A stretch of DNA of 34,510 nucleotides. It comes from Candidatus Venteria ishoeyi. GTDB lineage: Bacteria; Pseudomonadota; Gammaproteobacteria; Beggiatoales; Beggiatoaceae. A model generated the notes under the pieces. The model was not told the DNA's origin. It worked only from the letters and a program-made list of their open reading frames with translations, and ran no database searches. The stretch's first letter is position 1, and each line of letters starts with the position of its first letter. This document shows, one piece after another, positions 1 through 7,903 of this stretch. The stretch covers positions 1-34,510 of the forward strand of contig NZ_JAUCGJ010000051.1 of assembly GCF_030378065.1 (NCBI RefSeq). Reading direction: 5' to 3'. The position numbers were made by a program, and so were the translations under genes.

Positions 1-326
1 TAAGCCAAACATAGCTCTCATGAGGCGTTCGTTTTTCTGTATTCTGTCAAGATTCAACATTTTTTTGGCTCTGTGGATGACTCAAATTACAAGTTTGTAT
101 GTTTTTGTCTTATTTGGCAACATCTCTCAGGTTTAGTTTCTAATTTGCTGAAAACTCTGGAAAAGTCCGTAAGCCATTGATTTTAGGTGGCACACATCCG
201 TGTAAGTCATTGATTTTATTAGAGACAAAAAAATTCTTCGGAGTTTTCAGAATTTACCATAGTCAATAAAATTTAAAAATAAGTGATAGCAAAAAATTAC
301 TCCAGAAATTGAAAGAAGTTCTGATT
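1..326. other. Left-edge non-coding stretch, no gene seen
   Basis: AT-rich stretch before the STAND gene with no convincing reading frame on either strand. It holds an imperfect direct repeat (about 169-185 and 203-219, sharing GTAAG[C/T]CATTGATTTTA, offset 34 bases) and a 10-base inverted repeat, CTGAAAACTC at 148-157 and GAGTTTTCAG at 241-250. It presumably carries the promoter of the STAND gene, but no clear -35/-10 pair could be picked. Confidence 0.5.
169..219. repeat. Imperfect direct repeat upstream of STAND gene
   Basis: Two copies of a 17-base word (GTAAG[C/T]CATTGATTTTA) start at 169 and 203, each preceded by TCCG with two extra bases in the second copy. They sit between the arms of the 148-157/241-250 inverted repeat. 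They could be operator half-sites or the remains of a duplication; function is unknown. Confidence 0.5.
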
Positions 327-1598
327 ATGAGAGATATAACCACACCAACACTTCATATAGACCTGCTGACTAACTGCTGCCACTCTTTACAGCGTGGATA
401 CGAACTATGGGAGGAGGGGCAAGACAGTAACAATGGCTGGCTCCTGAAGGAAGCCGTATTTTGGATTCATCACGGGATTGAGTTGGCACTCAAGCAACTT
501 TTAGTGCAAACCAACGAATTCCTGGTATTTAGTGATGTCGATAAGGCGGTAGATAAACTTGCCAAACTACGCAGGGCATCACCTGACAAAACCGTACTTG
601 ATTTATTTGACGAAAAAGACGCGCCACTGTCCGTAGGCTTCAAAGATTTACTGCCACGTTGCGCAATTATGTTGAACTTAAACGAGTTAGCTGAAAACCA
701 AGTGCTACAGCAAAGCATTGAAGAGTTGACACGTTACCGTAATAAAATTGTCCATTTTTCGATTCGTCTGGATATTGGTAAAGTTGTACGTTTGTTGGCT
801 GAAATCCTCACCCCATTGATACGCTTATTGGAAAGCAGAATATCGGAGCCATTTAAAACGGATTGTTTACCAAAAATTAAACAACACGTCCGCAATACCG
901 AGGTGCTTGCCCAGATTTTCCATTTACCCTATGAACCTGATCCCTACTTTACCGGGCGAGAAGAAGTGTTCAAATCCATGCAAGATAAGCTAAGCAGTCA
1001 TGGCTGCGTGTTTCTCCGTGGTGCAGCGGGATGGGGAAAAACACATACCGCTATCCAATACGCCTATCTCCAGAGCCGGGAATACAAGGTGGTGCTCTGG
1101 GTGGAGGCCGATAGCAAATATAACTTTTTTAACAGCATTGCTGGCTTGACAACAGCCTTGCCGGTAACAAAACATACCAAATCAGAAAACCAGATAAACG
1201 CGGTGCGTTCCTGGATGCGGACAAACCAGGATTGGTTGGTGATTATTAATAATTTGGATAATGCTACTGACCTGGAAACAGTGAAAAGTTTTATACCCCT
1301 CCAACAAGGGCACACGCTTTATACAACACGTTTGCACAGTGAGTTATCTGAAATTAACGTTGTTTCTTTGCCAGTGCTGAGCATAGACGAAATAGCCTGG
1401 TATTTATTACTGCGTATCCAGTCACCGGACTTACCAAAACTCAGTTTAACTAAAGCCAAGGCAAGTGCTGACTGGTCAGTGGCTTTTGAAATTGCTCAAA
1501 TGCTACCTAATGATCCGAAGCAATTGAAAATATTCGGAGATGAAGTAGCCGAAAACGGGTTGAGCCATTGTTTGTCTGATATGAAAGAAAACATATGA
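327..1598 (+). CDS. HEPN-STAND (NB-ARC-like) ATPase, N-terminal half of a split STAND/TPR protein
   Basis: Start ATG 327 is preferred over an upstream in-frame TTG at 309; a purine-rich GAAAGAAG precedes it. The 423-aa product opens with a helical domain (about 1-175) that ends in TRYRNKIVHFS. This is the R-x4-H signature (R138, H143) of HEPN domains, which are often RNases in toxin-antitoxin and abortive-infection systems. A STAND NTPase domain follows: FTGREEV, Walker A GAAGWGKTH (about 232-240), and a degenerate Walker B, LVIINNLDN, where the usual Asp appears as Asn. TTRLHS resembles the sensor motif. The protein stops just where winged-helix and TPR modules normally continue, and those are encoded by the next reading frame through an ATGA overlap. 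Domain logic (TPR sensor, STAND switch, HEPN effector) suggests phage or stress defence by inference; it may be inactive because the locus is broken. Confidence 0.75.
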   Translation: MRDITTPTLHIDLLTNCCHSLQRGYELWEEGQDSNNGWLLKEAVFWIHHGIELALKQLLVQTNEFLVFSDVDKAVDKLAKLRRASPDKTVLDLFDEKDAPLSVGFKDLLPRCAIMLNLNELAENQVLQQSIEELTRYRNKIVHFSIRLDIGKVVRLLAEILTPLIRLLESRISEPFKTDCLPKIKQHVRNTEVLAQIFHLPYEPDPYFTGREEVFKSMQDKLSSHGCVFLRGAAGWGKTHTAIQYAYLQSREYKVVLWVEADSKYNFFNSIAGLTTALPVTKHTKSENQINAVRSWMRTNQDWLVIINNLDNATDLETVKSFIPLQQGHTLYTTRLHSELSEINVVSLPVLSIDEIAWYLLLRIQSPDLPKLSLTKAKASADWSVAFEIAQMLPNDPKQLKIFGDEVAENGLSHCLSDMKENI

Positions 1599-2887
1599 AT
1601 ACCGTAGCCAAACAAACTAAAGTTTCCCCAGATTACATCACCAAGCTGGCACTGCGGAAAATAGAAAAGGCATTGCCTGGTGCGCATAATGTTTTATATT
1701 TTTGTGCATTTTTACACCCGGATCGTATTCCTGAAGAAATTTTTAGCCAAGGTATACCAGATGCTTTAGCCTCATTGTCATTACCTCCGGACATGAGCGA
1801 TCCGGAGTGGCTAGATAAGGCGCTGCAAGTGAATGTTCGTTACGGACTGCTAAAGTTTAATCGCTATCTACGTGCTTATACCATGCATCGTCTGGATCAG
1901 GAATATTTCCGCCAGCAGTTGGACGAGGTTGAGCAATGTACATGGGCGGAATGCGCAGTACGAGCGGTTAATGCCTGCTATCCACTTTATGATTTTGATA
2001 CCACGCAAGCACAGTGTGAACGTATGGCAACTTGTGCCACCACTTGTGTGGAACAGATTAAGCACTGGCAAATGAATTTTGCCGAAGTGGCTGAATTAAC
2101 GGATAAAGTCGGTTGGCACTTTTTTAAAATCGGTGAATACAATATTCCAGAAGCTTATTACCAGCAAGCTTTACGTATCAGAAAAAGTTTATTTGGCGAT
2201 GAAGGTCTGGCAGTGGCGGAAACCCTGAGTCATCTGGGAGAATTATATCTTGCCAAAGGTTTGTATCCACAAGCGCAACCCTTGCTGGAAAACACTTTAA
2301 AACTGCACCGTAGTTTATTATCTGATGAAGATTTGAGTACAGCTAATAGCCTCAATAATTTGGCTGAACTCTATCAGGCTCAAGGAAAATATGCTGATGC
2401 CAAGCCTTTATATAAACAAGCGTTAGCCATCCGGCAAAAACAATTACCAGCAGAACATGCTGATATTGGAGAAAGCCTCAATAATTTAGCTGGCTTGTAT
2501 AAAGCACAAGGCCATTACGAGCAAGCCGAGTCACTGTATGAGCAGGCTATAGAAATTACTGGCAAGGCATTAGGCGAGATGCATCCTGATTACGCAAACC
2601 GTCTTAATAACCTGGCAGGATTATATGAGTCCCAGGGCCATTACAAGCAAGCCGAGCCACTGTATGAGCAGGCTATAGAAATTACTGGTAAGGCATTAGG
2701 CGAGATGCATCCTGATTACGCAACCCATCTTAATAACCTGGCAGGATTATACCATTCTCAAGGCCATTACGAGCAAGCCGAGCCATTGTATGAGCAGGCC
2801 AAAGAGATTACTGGCAAGGCATTAGGCAAGACGCATCCTGATTATGCAAACCGCCTTAATAACCTGGCAGGATTATATAAGTCCTAG
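1595..2887 (+). CDS. TPR-repeat sensor half of the STAND protein, ended by an in-frame amber codon
   Basis: Begins at an ATG overlapping the previous stop as ATGA. Residues 1-130 look like the winged-helix/arm segment that follows NB-ARC domains (KIEKALPGAHNVLYFCAFLH). From about residue 170 there are 42-residue kinesin-light-chain/TPR_12-type repeats of the form LNNLAGLYxSQGHYxQAEPLYEQA. These repeats normally form a solenoid that recognises a ligand and gates the STAND ATPase. The product ends at TAG 2885-2887. The same position in neighbouring repeat copies (2633, 3011) is CAG, so one C-to-T change created the stop, and the frame stays open to 3649. Read through, the protein would have about 684 residues. 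The pair with the HEPN gene was probably once a single ORF of about 1100 codons, which is inference from domain order. Confidence 0.7.
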   Translation: MNTVAKQTKVSPDYITKLALRKIEKALPGAHNVLYFCAFLHPDRIPEEIFSQGIPDALASLSLPPDMSDPEWLDKALQVNVRYGLLKFNRYLRAYTMHRLDQEYFRQQLDEVEQCTWAECAVRAVNACYPLYDFDTTQAQCERMATCATTCVEQIKHWQMNFAEVAELTDKVGWHFFKIGEYNIPEAYYQQALRIRKSLFGDEGLAVAETLSHLGELYLAKGLYPQAQPLLENTLKLHRSLLSDEDLSTANSLNNLAELYQAQGKYADAKPLYKQALAIRQKQLPAEHADIGESLNNLAGLYKAQGHYEQAESLYEQAIEITGKALGEMHPDYANRLNNLAGLYESQGHYKQAEPLYEQAIEITGKALGEMHPDYATHLNNLAGLYHSQGHYEQAEPLYEQAKEITGKALGKTHPDYANRLNNLAGLYKS

Positions 2888-3265
2888 GGCCATTACGAGC
2901 AAGCCGAGCCACTGTATGAGCAGGCTATAGAAATTACTGGTAAGGCATTAGGCGAGACGCATCCTGATTATGCAACCTGTCTTAATAACCTGGCAGGATT
3001 ATATAAGTCCCAGGGCCATTACAAGCAAGCCGAGCCACTGTATGAGCGGGCTATAGAAATTACTGGCAAGGCATTAGGCGAGATGCATCCTGATTATGCA
3101 ACCTGTCTTAATAACCTAGCAGGGTTATATTATCATCAAGACGATTATGAGCAAGCCGAGCCACTGTATGAGCAGGCTATAGAAATTACTGGCAAGGCAT
3201 TAGGTGAAGTGCACCCTAATTATGCAACCTGCCTTAATAACCTAGCAGACTTATATGTTTCACAG
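2510..3265 (+). repeat. 126-bp tandem repeats within the TPR gene
   Basis: Units begin with GGCCATTAC at 2510, 2636, 2762, 2888 and 3014, exactly 126 bases apart, and a diverged sixth unit starts at 3140. Each encodes one 42-residue TPR. Copies are nearly identical at DNA level, including synonymous sites, which points to recent amplification or gene conversion. The amber codon lies at the end of the third unit. Confidence 0.9.
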
Positions 3266-3649
3266 GCACAACAGAAGCTGAAGAAACAGCAGAAAAATAC
3301 GTTATACATTGAAGCTGAAAATTTATATCAACGGGCATTAGATATTCGTAAGCAGGCGCTAGGGGAAGAGCATCCTGCAATAGCCAACAGCCTTCACACC
3401 TTAGCCCGTTTGTATCATACACAAGGAAAAACAGCAAAAGCTGAACCGCTTTATCAACAGGCATTGTCAATTTTGTTAAAAAAACTTGGTTCTCAACACC
3501 CTGATGTAAAAACAGTTGAGGAAAATTATGAGCACCTACGCAAGGAGATGGGACAAAAAATAGAAAGCTCCAGGTCTTCTGCTACTAATATTGTTTTGAA
3601 TAAATCAGGAAAAGCTCCACCATTCAAGAAAAAGGAATCAAGATTCTGA
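2888..3649 (+). pseudogene. C-terminal TPR remnant downstream of the amber codon
   Basis: Same reading frame as the upstream TPR gene, with no further stop until 3647-3649. It encodes about four more TPR units: three like their upstream neighbours, then diverged ones with KKQQKNTLYIEAENLYQRALDIRKQAL. It closes with a short basic tail (PFKKKESRF). An ATG at 3083 could in principle start a 188-aa protein, but no good ribosome site precedes it and it lies inside a repeat unit, so independent expression is doubtful. The simplest view is that this is the severed tail of the STAND/TPR protein. Amber read-through cannot be excluded from sequence. Confidence 0.7.
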
Positions 3650-3697
3650 TATTGGGGGGCCTATTGCCATTGGGGTAAAAGTAGGTAAAAGTAGACG

Positions 3698-4108
3698 CTA
3701 CCCTTTTATTGGTTTTTTAGGCCTACCAATGGGTCGAAAACTTAATATGTGTCCAGAAATCCGTTCCAATTGCTCAATAAATGGATTTGAACCACAAGGC
3801 AAGTTTTTTTGAATATTGCGTCGCATGATATTCAATTGTGTATCGTTATCATCCTCGCCTAACCAGGCTGAGCAATCTGAAATATCTTCAAAAACTTTGC
3901 AGTGAATGGAGTCTGTTGTTAGTACGGCATCATCTCTTAAACCGCAATGCGCGGCGGCACTTGATCAGAGATAATATTCTGCCCGTTCAACCATGCCCGC
4001 CCTGACTGGATTGCGTTCTACATAACGCACACAAAACCACAAATAAGCTTTATCAAGAGGGCTGGAGAAAAAGCGACCTTGGCATAAATGACCAGACCAT
4101 CCATACAT
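3698..4108 (-). pseudogene. Decayed REP-associated (IS200-like Y1) transposase remnant
   Basis: The reverse strand reads GHLCQGRFFSSPLDKAYLWF and then VRYVERNPVRAGMVERAEYY, the highly characteristic middle of RAYT/TnpA-REP transposases. It ends with GRPKKPIKG and a stop at 3698-3700. The N-terminal half with the HUH metal site is missing: an in-frame stop lies four codons before the ATG at 4108. The usual W in the Y-x-WSSA motif is a TGA stop (near 3965). Both lesions show a dead fragment. RAYTs mobilise or maintain short REP palindromes, so palindromic repeats elsewhere in this genome may once have been its substrates. Not independently expressed, as far as can be judged. Confidence 0.85.
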
Positions 4109-4185
4109 GAGATAAGTTTACAATAATTCTCAATAAAAATGTAGCGTCCCTTTTGTTTTAAGCAATGGTAAACGCATGGTATGAG

Positions 4186-4695
4186 CTATTGGGTTTTGCG
4201 TTTTTCCAAATAATCCTGGGCAATATCCAGAGAGTCTTCAGGTATGGTATTCAGGCAGCGCACCAAGGTGGGGCCGTCTGCGCAGTCGGGGAAATCGCTA
4301 TGGCTTCCTGGCTGCCTGCGTCCTGGTGATGCTGTTCCAGTGTGTTTAGTCTGGCTGCTGATATTGCCTAATAACTGACGGGCTTTATTCAATCCCCCTT
4401 TGCGGTTACTGACGACAGTCACATTAACCAGTCCTAACGAATCAAAGCATTTGATCACCACTTTATAGTGATAATCACGACCTTTACGGTAAGCCGCAAA
4501 TATTCCATTGTTTTTTGGTGTAATCCGTGCAAAACCTTGTTTCTGTAACATAGTGTGAGCAATTTCGTTACATGATTGTTGACTAAAATCCAGATTTTCT
4601 GCTTCAACGCTGGCAATCCAGGGGGGCGGTACAGCTAACGCGATACCAGAAAAAAACAGAAAAATACTAATAAATATCGTTTTAATAAAATACAT
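4186..4695 (-). CDS. Hypothetical exported protein
   Basis: A 169-aa product with a clear signal peptide: MYFIKTIFISIFLFFSGIAL followed by AVPPP, cleavage probably after ALA. AAGGAA stands about 8 bases before the ATG. The mature part has four cysteines (in QQSCNEI, VIKCFDS, DFPDCAD and VRCLN), which could form two disulfides in the periplasm. The segment around GIFAAYRKGRDYHYKVVIKC looks like a small alpha/beta fold. The family is not recognised. It is transcribed divergently from the LysM-permease fusion gene and shares its 209-base upstream region. It follows the transposase remnant, so it may be part of the accessory region. Confidence 0.6.
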   Translation of the reverse strand: MYFIKTIFISIFLFFSGIALAVPPPWIASVEAENLDFSQQSCNEIAHTMLQKQGFARITPKNNGIFAAYRKGRDYHYKVVIKCFDSLGLVNVTVVSNRKGGLNKARQLLGNISSQTKHTGTASPGRRQPGSHSDFPDCADGPTLVRCLNTIPEDSLDIAQDYLEKRKTQ

Positions 4696-4807
4696 CGTTA
4701 CATTCCTTTTTTTGAAGCCTATTTAAGCTGAACCCGGCGTAGTTTTTAACAAAAAACTGTGATATTCAGTACACAATATCAATAGCTTAGCATGAGATGG
4801 AAGTAAT

Positions 4808-4830
4808 TTTCAGCGCATTTAACGCTGAAA
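4808..4830. repeat. Hairpin in the divergent intergenic region
   Basis: TTTCAGCG (4808-4815) and CGCTGAAA (4823-4830) form a perfect 8-base inverted repeat with a 7-base spacer, between two divergent genes (4695 reverse, 4905 forward). It could be an operator or a leader hairpin of the 4905 gene. No U-tract follows, so it is not a typical terminator. Confidence 0.45.
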
Positions 4831-4904
4831 GAAGCTTACCTTGAACTCAGGTAATGTTACAATAATGTGCCTTCCTGGCAAGCCCCAAAAAACAGGATGC
4901 CATA

Positions 4905-7901
4905 ATGACTTTGGCCCAATATATGCCAATTGTAGTTAAACATCTGAGCCAACCAAAGAACATAATGAAAATCATGCCAAACCAATATGTCCACCGCGTT
5001 TTTACTTTCTTATTTTCAGGTAAAAACTATTTGCCTGCTGTTTTTACCCTGCTCATCATTTTGTTTGCCTATGTGGGACAAAATGTGCATGCAGTACCAG
5101 CACTCCCTGCATCTTATGGTCCAATTAAATCCGGTGAAACCCTTTATAGCATTGCACGTCATCTTTATGCTGAGCAGGACGTTGTACTGGATGCTGCCGT
5201 GCTGGCTTTATTGGAAAAGAATCCGAATGCTTTTTCCATACCTTGTAATATCAATACCTTATTACGTGGGAAAATATTGCAGGTAGCTGCTTTAACCACA
5301 GTACAGGATATTGATCCCAAACTGGCGCAGGTGGAAACCAAACGCCAACTGAAAAACTGGAAAAATCGCATACCGGGGACTGTATTGTCCTGTGAACAAA
5401 CATTTAGTATTAAACGTAAACTGCCAACGGCAATAGTGCAGACTGAACAAAAAACAAGTGAATCAGCCCAAGTTGCTGCACAGGCAACACAGAGGCTTAT
5501 ACCATCACCCTTGTCTGAATCCCCCGATCAGGAATTAAGCTTATTGCAGCAAGCACCTGCTGGTGAAACCAGTGCGCTTGAGGGTAAGCAACCGGAAGAT
5601 TTTCAGCAAATTAAACAAATACCCGTTGCACCCACTGCCGTAACAATCCAGCCTGATACAAATAATAAAAATACTACATCAGAAATTGTAACAACTGAAG
5701 ATCATCGTACCGAACTCAGCGAAGCTGTAAATAAACCCCTTGTTAGCACTGTGGAAACATTAGTTACACCCAGTAGCGACAATACAGCGGCACTGAATGT
5801 TAAGCATGAGAAAATGGAGTACATGGTTGATGCTGTGCCACCAGATACTGAAAAAACAGATGAAACAGTAGAAGTACTGCCGCAACAGGATGAAACATCA
5901 TCTGCACCTGTCATTGCGCCAGCAATAACCGAGACAAAACCTGTACAAGCGACAACGCCTCCCGCAAAGCAAGAAACTGATGCAATAGTCACCACTGCAA
6001 CACCTGAAGCGACAAAAAAAATACTGGAACCTGCTGTGACAGCGCAGCAAATACCCAAAACTTCAGCGCCAACAGTAACACCACCAGTTGCAGTAACAGC
6101 AATTGAAAAAAAACCGGAAACGACAATAGCCAGCAGCATAAGCAAAACAGTTGAAGCAACAAGCAGCGATAAGCTAAGTACTGTAGCTCCTGTATCACAA
6201 ACGCCAGCAGTGAAAAACGGCTCAACTTTATTGGCTATGCTACCAGAACCTTTGCAACAGATCCCCTTATTATATTGGGCTATTGCGGGTGTCATATTGC
6301 TGCTGTTATTTAGCATATTCATTGTGCGCAGTTTGCTCAAACGCCAACGCGCTGAAGAAGATGATATGAATACAGATGAAGGCAATGAACACTCTTTTTC
6401 TGAAATTAAAGCAGCGGAAGCACATATTGATGCAGTAGAAGAAAGTGAAATTGAGAGTGGCGAAACACCCGCGCATATACGTAAGCTAAGAAATAAACCG
6501 GTGATTGAAGAACATCCTATAGGCTGGTTGTTAACTATTATTGTGCCTATTTCAATTTATCTGTATATGGATAGCATTCACATGGATAGGGAAATTGCCA
6601 TGTTTACGGCAATTGTCTCAATTACGCTGGTGATGTGGATGTTTAGCTTATTGCCTGATTTTATTCCGGCCTTATTAGCCGTATTGTTGCTATTATTATT
6701 TGGTATCGCGCCAACGAATATTATTCTTTCCGGCTTTTCTTCTAATGGCTTTTTGCTGGCATTCAGTGTATTGGGTTTGGGGGTGGTGATTACCACATCC
6801 GGCCTGACCTACCGCTATACATTAATGTTAATTTGTCGTTTGCCTGCACATAGCTTCTGGTACCAAGTCGCAGTATTTATGACAGGTTTCTTATTTACTC
6901 CCATCGTACCGACCATTACCGGACGCGCTTCGATTATCGGCCCGATATTAACCGATATGTATAAGGGTCTGGATCATAAGACCCAGCATAATTCCCGTAC
7001 TACCAGCATGTTATATTCCTCGGGACAAGATAGTTTAAATTACTTATCAGCAATATTTTTGACCAGCGCACCGGCAAACTTCATGATTTTTGGTATGTTG
7101 CCGGTACAGGAACAACAGGCCTTTCAGTTTCTTTACTGGGCTTATGCCGCTTCTGTGACTGGTTTGATCATGTTGGTGATGTATTTTATTTTATCGGCTT
7201 TGTTTTTCCATTCTTATCATAAAATTATTATTGATCAAAGTTCTGTGAGAAAAGAGCTTAATCTCCTGGGGAAAATGAATTGGCATGAATGGTTGGCTTT
7301 AGTTGGTATTATGATCCTGGCACTGGGGATTGCCACCTCTTCCATTCATAAAATTAAAGTACCATTTTTGGCTTTCTCGGTGTTTTTTGTGTTGCTGTTT
7401 GTTGGCGTATTAACCCGGGAACAATTTACGAAAAAAATTGACTGGGCCTTTTTATTTTTATTAGGTTGTTTAATCGGCGTGCTGGCCACCATGAATCACC
7501 TGGGTATTGATAAGTTATTAATGCATAACCTCAGCTGGCTGGGTGAGTATATGCGTCATGACTTTAACTCTTTTGTACTGATACTCAGTGGCGTTATTTT
7601 ACTGGTGCGTTTTTTCATTCCGCTTAACTCTGGTATTTTGATTTTTGCTACCGCCTTGTTACCCTTGGCGAATGCCAGCGGGATTACACCGTGGCTGGTC
7701 GGTTTTATTATTCTGATTTTAGCTGAGACGGCGATATTCCCGTACCAATCCCCCTATATGCTCTATTTCCGCAGCGTGGTCACTAAGGACATGCAATATG
7801 AAGCCAGAAAATTACAAATATTCCGTGGTTTGCTGGTCATTGCTAAATTGGTGGCAATTTATGCTTCAATTCCCTTCTGGCGCAGTATTGGTATTTTGTA
7901 A
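4905..7901 (+). CDS. FimV/LysM-like envelope protein fused to a SLC13/DASS-type anion permease
   Basis: 998 residues in one intact frame. AGGA lies about 8 bases before ATG 4905; the later ATG at 4965 would give a more compact signal anchor. Residues about 42-62 are a hydrophobic export segment. Residues 71-128 are a FimV-type LysM module (YGPIKSGETLYSIARHLY... NINTLLRGKILQV). A Pro/Thr/Gln/Glu-rich linker of about 250 residues follows (190-445). A transmembrane helix (about 455-475) and an acidic cytosolic stretch come next. From about 535 to the end there are some 11-12 hydrophobic segments resembling the divalent anion:Na+ symporter family (SLC13/ArsB superfamily), with PTITGRASIIGP and AETAIFPYQSPYM-type loops. 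LysM would bind peptidoglycan and the C-terminus would move an organic or inorganic anion; the substrate is unknown. FimV proteins normally lack a permease, so the fusion is unusual. Confidence 0.75.
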   Translation: MTLAQYMPIVVKHLSQPKNIMKIMPNQYVHRVFTFLFSGKNYLPAVFTLLIILFAYVGQNVHAVPALPASYGPIKSGETLYSIARHLYAEQDVVLDAAVLALLEKNPNAFSIPCNINTLLRGKILQVAALTTVQDIDPKLAQVETKRQLKNWKNRIPGTVLSCEQTFSIKRKLPTAIVQTEQKTSESAQVAAQATQRLIPSPLSESPDQELSLLQQAPAGETSALEGKQPEDFQQIKQIPVAPTAVTIQPDTNNKNTTSEIVTTEDHRTELSEAVNKPLVSTVETLVTPSSDNTAALNVKHEKMEYMVDAVPPDTEKTDETVEVLPQQDETSSAPVIAPAITETKPVQATTPPAKQETDAIVTTATPEATKKILEPAVTAQQIPKTSAPTVTPPVAVTAIEKKPETTIASSISKTVEATSSDKLSTVAPVSQTPAVKNGSTLLAMLPEPLQQIPLLYWAIAGVILLLLFSIFIVRSLLKRQRAEEDDMNTDEGNEHSFSEIKAAEAHIDAVEESEIESGETPAHIRKLRNKPVIEEHPIGWLLTIIVPISIYLYMDSIHMDREIAMFTAIVSITLVMWMFSLLPDFIPALLAVLLLLLFGIAPTNIILSGFSSNGFLLAFSVLGLGVVITTSGLTYRYTLMLICRLPAHSFWYQVAVFMTGFLFTPIVPTITGRASIIGPILTDMYKGLDHKTQHNSRTTSMLYSSGQDSLNYLSAIFLTSAPANFMIFGMLPVQEQQAFQFLYWAYAASVTGLIMLVMYFILSALFFHSYHKIIIDQSSVRKELNLLGKMNWHEWLALVGIMILALGIATSSIHKIKVPFLAFSVFFVLLFVGVLTREQFTKKIDWAFLFLLGCLIGVLATMNHLGIDKLLMHNLSWLGEYMRHDFNSFVLILSGVILLVRFFIPLNSGILIFATALLPLANASGITPWLVGFIILILAETAIFPYQSPYMLYFRSVVTKDMQYEARKLQIFRGLLVIAKLVAIYASIPFWRSIGIL

Positions 7902-7903
7902 TC

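Noticed and set aside
2510-3265. Regularly spaced repeats that could suggest a CRISPR-like array
   Set aside because: The 126-base units are contiguous and coding, each giving one 42-residue TPR, with no repeat/spacer alternation.
5702-6385. Long reverse-strand open frame (227 codons)
   Set aside because: It is antisense to the low-complexity Pro/Thr linker of the 4905 gene; its Ser/Val/Thr-rich translation reflects the repeat codons, and no ribosome site or family is seen.
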